Assembly: GCF_000428125.1 (NCBI RefSeq)
Contig: NZ_ATZI01000001.1
Coordinates: forward strand, 124,001-188,000
Length of the DNA stretch: 64,000 nt
DNA from: Bacteroides graminisolvens DSM 19988 = JCM 15093
Lineage (GTDB): Bacteria > Bacteroidota > Bacteroidia > Bacteroidales > Bacteroidaceae
Direction of reading: 5' to 3'
Notes under the pieces: generated by a model
What the model saw: only the letters and a program-made list of their open reading frames with translations
Told to the model about the DNA's origin: nothing
The model's database searches: none
In this document: piece by piece, positions 17,137 to 26,833 of the stretch
Layout of the letters: each line of letters opens with the position of its first letter
How positions within the stretch are numbered: the first letter of the stretch is position 1
Translations under genes and position numbers: made by a program

Positions 17137-17817
17137 ATGTGGTTAAGTAATTCATCTGTAGGAAGGAAAGTGGTGATGAGTATCACTGGGCTCGCCCTTA
17201 TCCTGTTTCTGACATTTCACATGGCGATGAATCTCGTTGCAATCATCAGTGGTGATGCTTACAACGTGGTTTGTAAGTTCCTGGGAGCTAATTGGTACGC
17301 ATTAGTAGCTACTATGGGACTGGCTGCTCTTTTCGTAATCCACATTGTTTATGCATTCTGGTTAACCATTCAGAATCGCAATGCACGTGGTAGTGAACGC
17401 TATGCTGTTGTTGAAAAGCCAAAATCAGTAGAATGGGCTTCTCAAAACATGCTTGTTCTGGGTATTATTGTCATTTTGGGCTTAGCACTTCACTTGGCTA
17501 ACTTCTGGTACAAAATGCAATTTAATGAAATCACAGGTGTGCTACCCGGAGTTGATCCTCACGACGGAGCTGCGCTTATCAAAGAGACATTCAGTTCTCC
17601 TGTGTTTGTAGTTCTTTATTTGTTGTGGTTAGGCGCATTGTGGTTCCATCTGACTCATGGTTTCTGGAGCTCACTTCAAACAATGGGTTGGAACAACAAA
17701 GTTTGGTTTGAACGCTGGAAGCTTGTTTCAAACATCTATTCAACTATCATTGTTGGCGGATTCGCACTTGTTGTTGTGGTGTTTTTCTTGAAATCGCTGA
17801 TGTGCGGAGCTTGTTAG
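17137..17817 (+). CDS. frdC: Fumarate reductase / succinate dehydrogenase cytochrome b subunit
   Basis: 226 residues with five predicted membrane helices, the size of the single-anchor diheme subunit (Wolinella-like FrdC / Bacillus SdhC type). SSVGRKVVMSITGLALILF opens helix 1, and His residues for heme ligation lie in the helices (TFHMAMN, VIHIVYAFW, ALHLANFW, WFHLTHGFWS). It anchors FrdAB to the inner membrane and passes electrons from menaquinol. It is first in the frdCAB operon. In Bacteroides this enzyme runs mainly as fumarate reductase in anaerobic respiration and succinate formation. Confidence 0.92.
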   Translation: MWLSNSSVGRKVVMSITGLALILFLTFHMAMNLVAIISGDAYNVVCKFLGANWYALVATMGLAALFVIHIVYAFWLTIQNRNARGSERYAVVEKPKSVEWASQNMLVLGIIVILGLALHLANFWYKMQFNEITGVLPGVDPHDGAALIKETFSSPVFVVLYLLWLGALWFHLTHGFWSSLQTMGWNNKVWFERWKLVSNIYSTIIVGGFALVVVVFFLKSLMCGAC

Positions 17818-17854
17818 TAATACAAATTGTAAATCATTAAATTGTTAAAGCATT

Positions 17855-19798
17855 ATGACTAAGATAGATTCAAAAATTCCTGAAGGCCAATTGGCTGAGA
17901 AATGGAGTAACTATAAAGCTCATCAAAAACTTGTAAACCCGGCTAACAAGCGTCGTCTGGACATTATCGTTGTTGGTACAGGACTTGCAGGTGCATCGGC
18001 AGCAGCTTCTTTAGGCGAAATGGGATTCAAGGTTTTCAACTTTTGCATTCAAGATTCACCACGTCGTGCTCACTCAATTGCAGCGCAAGGTGGTATCAAT
18101 GCTGCTAAGAATTATCAGAACGACGGTGACTCTGTTTACCGTTTATTTTACGATACGATAAAAGGAGGTGATTACCGCGCTCGCGAAGCTAACGTTTACC
18201 GTCTGGCAGAGGTTTCGAATGCCATCATTGACCAATGTGTGGCTCAAGGAGTTCCCTTTGCACGTGATTACGGTGGCACACTTGACAACCGCTCTTTCGG
18301 TGGAGCTCAGGTTTCGCGTACGTTTTATGCAAAAGGTCAGACCGGACAACAGTTGTTGTTAGGTGCTTATTCTGCATTAAGCCGTCAGGTACACAAAGGC
18401 AACGTGAAGCTTTTCACCCGCTATGAAATGCTTGATTTGGTAGTTATTGAGGGTCGTGCCCGCGGAATCATAGCTCGTAACTTGGTTACGGGAGAGATTG
18501 AAAGATTCTCTGCTCACGCTGTTGTTATTGGCACCGGAGGTTATGGAAACGCTTTCTTCCTTTCAACAAATGCGATGGGATCTAACGGTTCGGTTGCCAT
18601 TCAATGTTACAAAAAGGGAGCTTACTTTGCTAACCCTTGTTACGCACAGATTCACCCTACTTGTATCCCCGTACACGGCGACAAACAATCAAAGCTGACG
18701 TTAATGTCAGAATCACTTCGTAACGACGGACGTATCTGGGTTCCCAAAAAGCTGGAAGATGCCAAAGCTCTTCAGGCTGGAACCAAAAAAGCAACAGATA
18801 TTCCTGACGAAGACCGCGATTTCTATTTGGAACGTCGTTATCCCGCATTCGGAAACTTGGTTCCACGTGATGTAGCTTCCCGTGCTGCCAAAGAACGTTG
18901 TGACGCTGGTTTCGGTGTAAACAATACAGGCTTGGCTGTATACCTTGATTTCAAGTATGCTATTGACCGTTTGGGTGAAGACGTGGTTCGTGCTCGTTAT
19001 GGTAATCTTTTCGATATGTATGAAGAAATCACTGACGAGAACCCATATAAAACTCCGATGATGATTTTCCCTGCTATTCACTATACAATGGGTGGTATCT
19101 GGGTTGATTACGAATTAATGACTTCTATTCCCGGACTTTTCGCTATCGGTGAATGTAACTTCTCAGATCACGGTGCAAACCGTTTGGGAGCTTCTGCATT
19201 AATGCAAGGTTTGGCTGATGGTTATTTTGTACTTCCATATACTATACAGAACTATTTGGCAGATCAGATTCAGGTTCCACGTTTCTCTACTGATCTTCCT
19301 GAGTTTGTTGAAACAGAAAAAGCTGTTGTTGAGAAAATCAATAAGATTAAAGCTGTTAACGGCAAGCATTCTGTTGACTCAATCCACAAGAAACTAGGTC
19401 ACATTATGTGGGATTTCGTAGGTATGGCTCGTACAAAAGAATCTTTGCAGAAAGCATTGGACGGAATCAAAGAGGTTAAAAAAGACTTCTGGGCTAACGT
19501 ACGCATCCCCGGAGATGTAAATGAGTTAAACATTGAACTTGAAAAAGCTCTCCGCCTGTCAGACTTTATAGAAGTTGGAATGCTGATGGCTACAGACGCC
19601 TTGAATCGTGAAGAATCTTGCGGTGGTCACTTCCGTGAAGAATTCCAAACACCCGAAGGTGAGGCTCTTCGTGATGACGCAAACTTCTCTTATGTATCTT
19701 GCTGGAAATACACCGGCGAAGATTCTGCTCCTGAATTAATCAAGGAAGATCTTAACTATCAGTTTGTGAAGGTACAAACCCGTAACTATAAAGCATAA
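17855..19798 (+). CDS. frdA: Fumarate reductase / succinate dehydrogenase flavoprotein subunit
   Basis: 647 residues. The FAD dinucleotide fold starts at [16 protein letters not shown] (about 39-54). His73 in [13 protein letters not shown] is the expected site of covalent FAD attachment. Further family motifs are [10 protein letters not shown] (about 268), [13 protein letters not shown] (about 408-420) and [20 protein letters not shown] (about 438-457). It interconverts fumarate and succinate on the cytoplasmic face. The gene follows frdC by 37 bases and precedes frdB by 6. Confidence 0.95.
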   Translation: MTKIDSKIPEGQLAEKWSNYKAHQKLVNPANKRRLDIIVVGTGLAGASAAASLGEMGFKVFNFCIQDSPRRAHSIAAQGGINAAKNYQNDGDSVYRLFYDTIKGGDYRAREANVYRLAEVSNAIIDQCVAQGVPFARDYGGTLDNRSFGGAQVSRTFYAKGQTGQQLLLGAYSALSRQVHKGNVKLFTRYEMLDLVVIEGRARGIIARNLVTGEIERFSAHAVVIGTGGYGNAFFLSTNAMGSNGSVAIQCYKKGAYFANPCYAQIHPTCIPVHGDKQSKLTLMSESLRNDGRIWVPKKLEDAKALQAGTKKATDIPDEDRDFYLERRYPAFGNLVPRDVASRAAKERCDAGFGVNNTGLAVYLDFKYAIDRLGEDVVRARYGNLFDMYEEITDENPYKTPMMIFPAIHYTMGGIWVDYELMTSIPGLFAIGECNFSDHGANRLGASALMQGLADGYFVLPYTIQNYLADQIQVPRFSTDLPEFVETEKAVVEKINKIKAVNGKHSVDSIHKKLGHIMWDFVGMARTKESLQKALDGIKEVKKDFWANVRIPGDVNELNIELEKALRLSDFIEVGMLMATDALNREESCGGHFREEFQTPEGEALRDDANFSYVSCWKYTGEDSAPELIKEDLNYQFVKVQTRNYKA

Positions 19799-19804
19799 CA
19801 TACA

Positions 19805-20560
19805 ATGGAAAAAAATATATCATTTACGCTCAAGGTATGGCGTCAGAAAGGCCCTAAAGCAAAAGGTGCTTTTGAAACATATCAAATGAAAGATATCCCG
19901 GGAGATACTTCATTTCTTGAAATGCTAGATATCTTAAATGAAGACCTGATTAACGAGGGAAAAGAACCTATTGTATTTGATCACGACTGTCGCGAAGGTA
20001 TTTGCGGTATGTGTTCTTTATACATCAACGGACATCCTCACGGTCCTGCAACCGGTGCTACCACTTGTCAGATGTACATGCGTCGTTTCGAAGACGGAGA
20101 CACAATCACTGTTGAACCTTGGCGTTCTGCAGGATTCCCTGTTATCCGTGATTTGATGGTTGACCGCACAGCGTTCGACAAAATTATGCAAGCCGGAGGA
20201 TATGTGAATATCAATACCGGTGCTCCTCAAGATGCCAATGCTATACTTATATCAAAGGAAATAGCCGACGAAGCGATGGATTCTGCTTCATGTATAGGTT
20301 GTGGTGCTTGCGTTGCTGCTTGCAAGAATGGTTCGGCCATGCTGTTCCTTTCGGCTAAGGTAAGTCAGCTGGCTTTACTTCCTCAAGGAAAAGTAGAAGC
20401 AGCTCGCCGTGCAAAAGCCATGGTTTCTAAAATGGATGAATTAGGATTTGGTAACTGCACAAACACGCGTGCTTGTGAGGCTGAATGCCCGAAAAACATC
20501 TCTATCAGTAATATTGCACGGTTGAATCGTGAATTTATTTCTGCCAAACTTAAGGATTAA
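19805..20560 (+). CDS. frdB: Fumarate reductase / succinate dehydrogenase iron-sulfur subunit
   Basis: 251 residues. The N-terminal ferredoxin domain carries the [2Fe-2S] ligands Cys62, Cys67, Cys70 and Cys88 (CREGICGMC plus TTCQMYM). The C-terminal helical domain has [14 protein letters not shown] (about 159-172) and [14 protein letters not shown] (about 216-229) for the [4Fe-4S] and [3Fe-4S] clusters. It relays electrons between the FrdC hemes and the FrdA flavin. It is last in the operon and a strong terminator follows. Confidence 0.95.
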   Translation: MEKNISFTLKVWRQKGPKAKGAFETYQMKDIPGDTSFLEMLDILNEDLINEGKEPIVFDHDCREGICGMCSLYINGHPHGPATGATTCQMYMRRFEDGDTITVEPWRSAGFPVIRDLMVDRTAFDKIMQAGGYVNINTGAPQDANAILISKEIADEAMDSASCIGCGACVAACKNGSAMLFLSAKVSQLALLPQGKVEAARRAKAMVSKMDELGFGNCTNTRACEAECPKNISISNIARLNREFISAKLKD

Positions 20561-20586
20561 GCTCTAGTAGCGAAATCATAAATGAT

Positions 20587-20625
20587 AATAGGAAGAGAGC
20601 TTGAATGTTCTCTTCCTATTTTTTT
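20587..20625 (+). terminator. Intrinsic terminator of frdCAB
   Basis: A 12-bp perfect stem (20587-20598 with 20609-20620) is followed by a run of seven T residues. It lies 26 bases after the frdB stop and before the convergent dprA gene. Confidence 0.85.
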
Positions 20626-20629
20626 ATAA

Positions 20630-21745
20630 TCATGTGAGCAGTTTATATATTCCACCGGCTTGGAGCGAGATAATCCCTTTCATTTCCATTTCAAATAAAA
20701 GAGAATTCATTCGATTAACCGGAATATCGGTGGCTACAACAAGCGAGTTGATTTGCTGGCTTCCCTCTTCCAGCTTAGACACAATAGCACATTCATCAGC
20801 GGAAAGATCGGGAAACAAAGTACGCTGAATAGCTTCCGGACTGGGAGTAGCTTTCACATCCCAACACATGGCACGTACAAAGTCCTCGGCAGATTGTATC
20901 AAAGTAGCCTTATTATCTCGAATCAGCTGATTACAACCTTTTGAATATTCATCTTCACTTCTTCCCGGAAAAGCAAAACAATCACGGTGATAACTTTCGG
21001 CTATGTCTGCCGTGATCAGCGATCCACCTTTTGCTGCCGACTCAACCACGATGGTTGCATCACAAATCCCTGCAACAATTCGGTTGCGACTAACAAAATT
21101 ATATCGGTCGGGAGTCGTTCCACTCATAAACTCAGTGAGCAGTCCGCCCCGAGCAATCATATCGACAGCTGTTTTGCGGTGCACCGACGGATAGATACGA
21201 TCTAATCCGTGAGCCAAGACCCCAATGGTAGACAAGTTGTATTCCAGCGCTGCTCGGTGAGCATGAATATCAATGCCATAAGCCAATCCGCTTACAATCA
21301 GTACATCGGGAACCATCTCCACCAAATCACGCATGAAACGCAAACATAGATTTTTACCATAATCTGTTGCATGCCGGGTACCAACCAAGCTAACAGCATG
21401 CGCCGGATTCAACGAGGCATTTCCTTTATAATAAAGTACAATAGGAGCATCATCGCACTCACGCAAGCGAGACGGATACTCTTCTTCCCCCATTGTGATA
21501 CACTTCAAGTGGTTTTTCACCACGAACTCATATTCCGCTTCAGCCCTAGTCAGCGCTTGCGGACAATTCAAGGCTTCAACCACCCGGGCACCTGCAACCC
21601 CTTTCATGACTTCGGGAACCTCTTTGCGGCGGTCAAAAACATCAACCGCACTTCCCATTGCCTGAATCAGGTTACGCGCCCAAACAGGTCCGATGCCTGC
21701 TATCTGAGTCAAAGCGATGCTACAAATCCGTTCCTGATCAGTCAT
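20630..21745 (-). CDS. dprA: DNA-processing protein DprA (Smf)
   Basis: 371 residues. A helix-hairpin-helix-like N-terminus (IAGIGPVWARNLIQAMG) precedes the Rossmann-like DprA domain, with SLVGTRHATDYG (about 115-126), VSGLAYGIDIHAHRAAL (about 151-167), GVLAHGLDRIYP and RNRIVAGICDATIVVES (about 222-238). A C-terminal winged-helix segment follows (about 310-371). DprA loads RecA on incoming single-stranded DNA, but it is also common in species not known to be competent. The gene overlaps the upstream thioesterase gene by 8 bases. Confidence 0.92.
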   Translation of the reverse strand: MTDQERICSIALTQIAGIGPVWARNLIQAMGSAVDVFDRRKEVPEVMKGVAGARVVEALNCPQALTRAEAEYEFVVKNHLKCITMGEEEYPSRLRECDDAPIVLYYKGNASLNPAHAVSLVGTRHATDYGKNLCLRFMRDLVEMVPDVLIVSGLAYGIDIHAHRAALEYNLSTIGVLAHGLDRIYPSVHRKTAVDMIARGGLLTEFMSGTTPDRYNFVSRNRIVAGICDATIVVESAAKGGSLITADIAESYHRDCFAFPGRSEDEYSKGCNQLIRDNKATLIQSAEDFVRAMCWDVKATPSPEAIQRTLFPDLSADECAIVSKLEEGSQQINSLVVATDIPVNRMNSLLFEMEMKGIISLQAGGIYKLLT

Positions 21746-22151
21746 CGTTCCTCAAATAAGGAGCAAATAACTTATCGAACACCTCACTCTGTGTGAGACG
21801 ACCATTCACCACACAAACCGTATCGACTACGGCTTTTACGACTATTTTGTTATCTTCTTTTCGAAATATATCCTGATAAAAGACGTATTTGATTCCTTCT
21901 TTCTTCAGATAGAGTTTAGAAACAAACTGATCGCCACTCTTCAATGGAGTTTTAAAAGAAATCGTAATGCGCGCTACAACCGGATCGATGCCTTGAGTAT
22001 GCAAATCGGCAAATGACACACCAGCCGACAAGAGAAACTCATGACGGGTATGCTCTAAGTAATGCTGATAATTTGCATTATTCACAATACCTTGTAAATC
22101 GCACTCGTAATCACGCACCTTCAAAGTCAGTTCATAAATGTATTTGTTCAT
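21738..22151 (-). CDS. Acyl-CoA thioesterase, hotdog fold (YbgC/4HBT family)
   Basis: 137 residues, the normal size. The active-site segment YECDLQGIVNNANYQHYLEHTRHEFL (about 14-39, written here across the helix) contains the expected Asp and the buried helix of the 4HBT hotdog fold. It likely hydrolyses short or branched acyl-CoA; the real substrate is unknown. It lies between the U32 gene (26 bases upstream) and dprA (overlap 8 bases), so the three form an operon. Confidence 0.85.
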   Translation of the reverse strand: MNKYIYELTLKVRDYECDLQGIVNNANYQHYLEHTRHEFLLSAGVSFADLHTQGIDPVVARITISFKTPLKSGDQFVSKLYLKKEGIKYVFYQDIFRKEDNKIVVKAVVDTVCVVNGRLTQSEVFDKLFAPYLRNDD

Positions 22152-22177
22152 AGTATTGAGATTCTGATTGATGAGAA

Positions 22178-23449
22178 TTATTGTTCCTTTCTTTTCTTAG
22201 CAGCCTTCAGCTCCTCCGTCGGAATTAATTTGAAAAGCTTATCACTCGGTCTTATTTTATCGGCAATCTTAAATGAGAAACGCTCGCCCTGCTTCACCGT
22301 ATCAACAGGTTTCAAATCCACTCTGGCCTCATCAAGCATGGCATAAACCGCACCGGTTGTTGGACCGGTAATCAAGATTTTATCTCCCACTTTCAATTCG
22401 GCAGCTTCAACCTGAAACTCGGCAACGCCTATGTTACTAAAATATTTAATACCCTTACCTACGTAGACTTTCTTCTCGGTAGCTTCGGACCCATAATTTT
22501 TGCTCCATTCGCCTAACCTTTGCCCCAAGTAGTATCCGTCCCAGAACCCACGGTTAAACACTGTGCGTAAACGTTCGTCCCAAGCCGCGATTTTCTCGTC
22601 GGTAAATTGCCCGTCAACACATGCCTGAATGGCCTCTTTATAACATTCAACTACCGTTTTAACGTATTCGGGACCGCGCGCCCTGCCCTCAATCTTAAAC
22701 ACCTTCACCCCCGCATCCATCATCTTGTTCATGAAATGAATCGTTTTAAGATCTTTGGGCGACATGATGTATTCGTTATCTATTTCCAGCTCCACATCAG
22801 TATCTTTGTCGCGCACCGTGTAGCCTCTGCGACACACCTGCATGCAAGCACCCCGATTGGCAGAACTGTTCATCTCATGCAAAGAAAGATAACATTTACC
22901 AGACACAGCCATGCACAAAGCGCCGTGACAGAACATTTCAATACGAATCAGCTCCCCGTTGGGGCCACATATATTCTCCTCCTTTATCTGACGATAAATT
23001 TCGGCAACCTGATCCAGATTCAACTCACGAGCCAAGACAACAACATCCGCAAATAAAGCATAGAATTTCAGCGACTCAATATTCGTAATGTTAAGCTGAG
23101 TAGATAAATGCACCTCCTGACCGATGCTTCTGGCAAAGTTCATGACAGATACATCACTGGCAATGACAGCCGAAATGCCCGCTTCTTTGGCCGCCCGCAC
23201 AATGGTGCGCATCTGCTCCATATCATTATCATAAATAATCACGTTCACCGTCAGGTAACTCTTCATGCCATGATCGTTGCACACACCGGCTATTTCACGC
23301 AAATCATCAATCGTAAAAGCGCTGGCCGAGCGCGAACGCATATTCAGGTTCTCTATACCGAAGTAAATAGAATCTGCTCCTGCCTGAATGGCAGCGGAAA
23401 GAGACTCCCGTGATCCTACAGGAGCCATTATTTCGAAGTCTTTTATCAT
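22178..23449 (-). CDS. U32-family protein (TrhP/YegQ-like tRNA hydroxylation or peptidase U32)
   Basis: 423 residues. The N-terminal TIM-barrel starts with EIMAPVGSRESLSAAIQAGAD, typical of U32. The four iron-sulfur Cys are visible in MFCHGALCMAVSGKC (about 172-186) and NRGACMQVCRRGY (about 198-210). A C-terminal beta domain (about 330-410) completes the family architecture. Homologs (TrhP, RlhA) take part in prephenate-dependent RNA hydroxylation; older annotation calls them collagenase-like peptidases. I favour an RNA-modification role but cannot prove it. Confidence 0.85.
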   Translation of the reverse strand: MIKDFEIMAPVGSRESLSAAIQAGADSIYFGIENLNMRSRSASAFTIDDLREIAGVCNDHGMKSYLTVNVIIYDNDMEQMRTIVRAAKEAGISAVIASDVSVMNFARSIGQEVHLSTQLNITNIESLKFYALFADVVVLARELNLDQVAEIYRQIKEENICGPNGELIRIEMFCHGALCMAVSGKCYLSLHEMNSSANRGACMQVCRRGYTVRDKDTDVELEIDNEYIMSPKDLKTIHFMNKMMDAGVKVFKIEGRARGPEYVKTVVECYKEAIQACVDGQFTDEKIAAWDERLRTVFNRGFWDGYYLGQRLGEWSKNYGSEATEKKVYVGKGIKYFSNIGVAEFQVEAAELKVGDKILITGPTTGAVYAMLDEARVDLKPVDTVKQGERFSFKIADKIRPSDKLFKLIPTEELKAAKKRKEQ

Positions 23450-23557
23450 TTTAATATCATTAAATTACTATGCACCCAAGTCCTATTAAGTCGTTTGCAG
23501 CTTGTTAGAGGTAGTTAAACAGCCCCTCACTCATATAAAACTTAAAGGTTAAGGGCA

Positions 23558-23586
23558 CAAAGGTAGCCTTTTTTTCCTTATTTTTG
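23558..23586. promoter_or_regulatory. Divergent -7 boxes between the U32 gene and dusB
   Basis: The minus strand reads TACCTTTG at 23558-23565 (toward the U32 gene) and the plus strand reads TATTTTTG at 23579-23586 (toward dusB). The two boxes are only 13 bp apart. Confidence 0.5.
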
Positions 23587-23607
23587 CAGCCTAAACAATA
23601 GTAGATT

Positions 23608-24594
23608 ATGAAAATTGGAAACATAGAACTAGGCGACCGTCCCATATTTCTTGCTCCGATGGAAGATGTTACCGATCCGGCCTTCCGTTTGATGTGCAAA
23701 AAATTTGGTGCAGATATGGTGTATACCGAGTTCATATCAAGCGATGCATTGATACGATTAGTCAACAAAACCACTCAAAAGCTCTCCATTTGTGATGAAG
23801 AGAGACCGGTGGCTATACAAATATACGGTAGAGAAACGGACGCAATGGTTGGCGCAGCCCAAATTGCCGAAGCGGCTTGTCCCGATATTCTGGATATTAA
23901 CTTTGGCTGTCCGGTCAAAAAGGTAGCCGGAAAGGGAGCCGGATCGGGCATGTTGCAAAACGTACCTAAAATGTTGGAAATAACCCGCGCTGTAGTCGAA
24001 TCCGTTAAGGTTCCGGTTACCGTAAAAACGCGTTTGGGATGGGATGCCAACAGTAAGATCATTGTTGATCTTGCCGAAAGACTTCAAGATTGTGGCATTG
24101 CAGCCTTAACCATTCACGGACGCACGCGGGCACAGATGTATACGGGTGAGGCCGACTGGACCTTGATAGGTGACGTGAAGAACAACCCTCGTATGCACAT
24201 TCCCATTATAGGAAATGGTGACGTAACCACGCCGCAACGTGCCAAGGAATGCTTCGATAAATATGGAGTAGATGCCGTCATGATTGGTCGTGGCAGCATT
24301 GGGCGTCCGTGGATATTCAAGGAAATAAAGCATTACCTGGAAACCGGCGAAGAGCTCACGTCTTTATCTTTCGAATGGAAAATGCAGGTTTTGCGTGAAG
24401 AAGTATTAAACAGCGTGGAACGTTTGGATGAAAGAAGAGGCATTGTTCACATTCGTCGACACCTGGCAGCGACTCCTTTATTTAAAGGCATACCCAACTT
24501 CAGGGAAACACGCATTGCCATGCTACGCACCGAATCGGTAAAAGAACTTTTCGAGATCTTTGAAACGATAAAACCCGCCGAAGTAAGCGAGTAA
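23608..24594 (+). CDS. dusB: tRNA-dihydrouridine synthase
   Basis: 328 residues. The FMN-binding TIM barrel shows FLAPMEDVTDPAFR (about 14-27), NFGCPVKKVAGKGAGSGM with the catalytic Cys101, VKTRLGWD (about 137-144) and IHGRTRAQMYTGEADW (about 170-185). The enzyme reduces uridines in the tRNA D-loop. The PMEDVTD text fits the DusB group. Single gene with its own -7 box; a long inverted repeat follows the stop. Confidence 0.92.
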   Translation: MKIGNIELGDRPIFLAPMEDVTDPAFRLMCKKFGADMVYTEFISSDALIRLVNKTTQKLSICDEERPVAIQIYGRETDAMVGAAQIAEAACPDILDINFGCPVKKVAGKGAGSGMLQNVPKMLEITRAVVESVKVPVTVKTRLGWDANSKIIVDLAERLQDCGIAALTIHGRTRAQMYTGEADWTLIGDVKNNPRMHIPIIGNGDVTTPQRAKECFDKYGVDAVMIGRGSIGRPWIFKEIKHYLETGEELTSLSFEWKMQVLREEVLNSVERLDERRGIVHIRRHLAATPLFKGIPNFRETRIAMLRTESVKELFEIFETIKPAEVSE

Positions 24595-24609
24595 ACGATG
24601 TATTGAAGT

Positions 24610-24655
24610 CCCCATAACCTATATTCTTATGCAAGATAGAATATAGGTTATGGGG
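24610..24655. terminator. Long perfect hairpin between convergent dusB and PAP2 genes
   Basis: 18-bp perfect arms (24610-24627 and 24638-24655) enclose a 10-nt loop. It sits between the dusB stop (24594) and the stop of the opposing gene (24670). T-runs are weak on both sides, but position and symmetry suggest a bidirectional terminator. Confidence 0.65.
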
Positions 24656-24669
24656 CTTTACATCTATTG

Positions 24670-25668
24670 TTATTGAGGTTCAGGTGCTATGTGGCGCGGC
24701 TGATACTTGAACATTGGAACGGCAAACCACTTCTTAAACATCTTGGTTACCAATATATATAGCATAAAGGCAGAAACGAAACCTGCTATAGAATCGATGA
24801 GATAATGAGCCTGAATATACACTGTAGCTCCGCAAAGTAATACATAGAAAGGCAACAGGAAGCCAAATAGTTTCTTGCTGGCACGCCAGGACATAATCAT
24901 CAGGATGGTAGAAATTCCCACATGCGAACTGGGAAAGGCCGCTGTTGGACGCTCGCCCACTTGCTGAGAAGCTTCAACCAGATTATAGAAAAAGCCGTGT
25001 TCATAGCCCGGTCCCGGAAGCAACTCTACGTGATGATTAAAATAGTCGCCAATGGAAGGGAAAATGCCTTTAGCTACATTGTCGGCACCAATAGCCGGGA
25101 AATAAAATTGCGGACCGGCCACCGGCACAAATATATAAATAAGGTAATAGACAAAAAACGATGTCACCAGAACAAACGAAAGCTTTTCGAATAACTCAAA
25201 ACGAAAAACAAAATAGTACATCGCTACAATTAAAATCATGGGATAATAAGCGAAGTATCCCATATTAAAAGGTTCGCTCACCCACATCTGGGGCAGGTAA
25301 TAATTAAACATCACAGCCGGCTGACAACCAAACAACCATTGTTCTGCAGAGGCAAACAGATGATCCAGGTTAGGAAACACCCTGTTGAACTCAAAGGTAT
25401 CAGGATACCAATAAGACAGCAAGCTCATTTGTACAGCCATTCGGATGAAAGCTGTCATCTTACAAGGAGCCAGCCTGTAAAGATACATCAGCAAAAAGGT
25501 TACTCCTGCTATGACAGCTCTTTCGGTTAACATAACAAGCGGGTGGTCCATTCTTTGGAAGATGAAAAGTATCAAAACGGAGGTTAGCAGATTATAGATC
25601 AGTGTAACCTTCTCAACAGCAAACAACCCTTTGCGGGAGTTTACCCTAGTAAATAAGTTTAAAGCCAT
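24670..25668 (-). CDS. PAP2-superfamily integral membrane phosphatase or phosphotransferase
   Basis: 332 residues with about 8 predicted helices. The PAP2 catalytic blocks are compact and C-terminal: GERPTAAFPSSHVGIS (about 236-251) and AHYLIDSIAGF (about 286-296). The long N-terminal membrane part resembles the PAP2_3 group, which includes inositol-phosphorylceramide synthases, so a phospho-headgroup transfer role in lipid synthesis is possible as well as plain phosphatase activity. It overlaps the epimerase gene by 10 bases, so the two are co-expressed. Confidence 0.75.
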   Translation of the reverse strand: MALNLFTRVNSRKGLFAVEKVTLIYNLLTSVLILFIFQRMDHPLVMLTERAVIAGVTFLLMYLYRLAPCKMTAFIRMAVQMSLLSYWYPDTFEFNRVFPNLDHLFASAEQWLFGCQPAVMFNYYLPQMWVSEPFNMGYFAYYPMILIVAMYYFVFRFELFEKLSFVLVTSFFVYYLIYIFVPVAGPQFYFPAIGADNVAKGIFPSIGDYFNHHVELLPGPGYEHGFFYNLVEASQQVGERPTAAFPSSHVGISTILMIMSWRASKKLFGFLLPFYVLLCGATVYIQAHYLIDSIAGFVSAFMLYILVTKMFKKWFAVPMFKYQPRHIAPEPQ

Positions 25669-26666
25669 CCTTCTTTCTTATACCAAGCAATTGTCTCTTT
25701 GACACCTTTCTGTAAATCGAACTCGGGTTTGTAACCCAGTTCATTAACCAGCGGAGTAATATCACATTGCCAGTTCCTTTGTTTCATTATTTTAAATTTG
25801 TCCGAATTAAGCGTACTACTCTTGCCAGAGATGCCTGCAAAAAATTCAGCGAGCAAAGATATAACTTTTAAAATTATTAATGGACATTTAATACGTATTA
25901 CAAAAGAAATACATAATTCTTTCTGAATTAATTCGGAAAAAGTGCGACTACTGTACACCTTGCCGTCCGATAAAAAATAGCTTCGTTGCTTAACACCCTT
26001 CTCAATAGTCAGAAAAACAGCCTGCACTATGTCTTTCACATATATAAAAGTCAGATCCTGCTTCTTATAGCCCACCGAAAAGTCAAGATGTTTTTTAATG
26101 GATTGGGCCATCATGAAATAATCTCTCTCGCGCGGACCGTACACACCCGTTGGGCGTAAAATGACGTAAGGAAAATCGGGTAATTGCTGCAAGTGTTGTT
26201 CCGCCTTCAGCTTACTCATTCCGTAAGCCGTATTGGGTTGGGGCCTATCTTGTTCCACAATAGGCTGGTACGTTTCTTCGTGAATAGGACCAAATACACT
26301 CAGCGTACTGATATGTATGAACTGTGTAGGAACCATTTGCAGCTCACAAAGCAAATCAACAAACCGCTTGGTTTGCCAATAATTCACCCGGTCAAAGTCA
26401 GACTGATGAACACATTTGGTTACACCGGCACAATGAACAATATAATCAAATCCGCCTTCCTGTTGCTTAAACAAAAGAAGCTGCTCTCTGAGCTTGTCAG
26501 AATCATCAAAATCAAACGAGATAAAATGCAATTCCTCCTGTTTCAAATAGGCCTTACTGCTTGTGGGTCTCACACCTGCCCATACAGACAAGCCTTTTTT
26601 CAGAGCTTCTTCCACAATAAAACTACCGATGAAACCGCTCGCTCCTGTAATCAAAATATTCTTCAT
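25659..26666 (-). CDS. NAD(P)-dependent epimerase/dehydratase (extended SDR)
   Basis: 335 residues, cytoplasmic. The N-terminal nucleotide-binding motif is ITGASGFIGSFIVEEALKKG (about 5-24). The catalytic pair appears as YGMSKLKAE (about 146-154), followed by LRPTGVYGPRERDYF (about 167-181). It probably acts on a nucleotide sugar or a related carbonyl substrate. The ATG at 26666 is the start; the frame opens one codon earlier at TTG. It overlaps the downstream membrane PAP2 gene, so a lipid- or glycan-linked job is plausible but unproven. Confidence 0.82.
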   Translation of the reverse strand: MKNILITGASGFIGSFIVEEALKKGLSVWAGVRPTSSKAYLKQEELHFISFDFDDSDKLREQLLLFKQQEGGFDYIVHCAGVTKCVHQSDFDRVNYWQTKRFVDLLCELQMVPTQFIHISTLSVFGPIHEETYQPIVEQDRPQPNTAYGMSKLKAEQHLQQLPDFPYVILRPTGVYGPRERDYFMMAQSIKKHLDFSVGYKKQDLTFIYVKDIVQAVFLTIEKGVKQRSYFLSDGKVYSSRTFSELIQKELCISFVIRIKCPLIILKVISLLAEFFAGISGKSSTLNSDKFKIMKQRNWQCDITPLVNELGYKPEFDLQKGVKETIAWYKKEGWL

Positions 26667-26694
26667 CAACCGATTCTTTTAATAAAAACGCTTA

Positions 26695-26702
26695 CAAAGA
26701 TA
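26695..26702 (-). promoter_or_regulatory. Putative -7 box for the epimerase-PAP2 operon
   Basis: The minus strand reads TATCTTTG, 28 bases before the epimerase start. The divergent rnr gene has only a degenerate box (TACTTTG at 26798-26804). Confidence 0.5.
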
Positions 26703-26833
26703 AACATTAATCAAATTATTGGGCCGTTTTCCCCCTATTTTGAGAGAAAACGGCAAGTTTTAGTTCAATTCAGAACCATCGAAAACAATATTTTGTTTAC
26801 TTTGTACAAGCAAGTTATTTAAAAGATTTACAC

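Noticed and set aside
20630..24594. Natural-competence island around dprA
   Set aside because: No other competence genes are near; neighbours are a thioesterase, a U32 protein and dusB.
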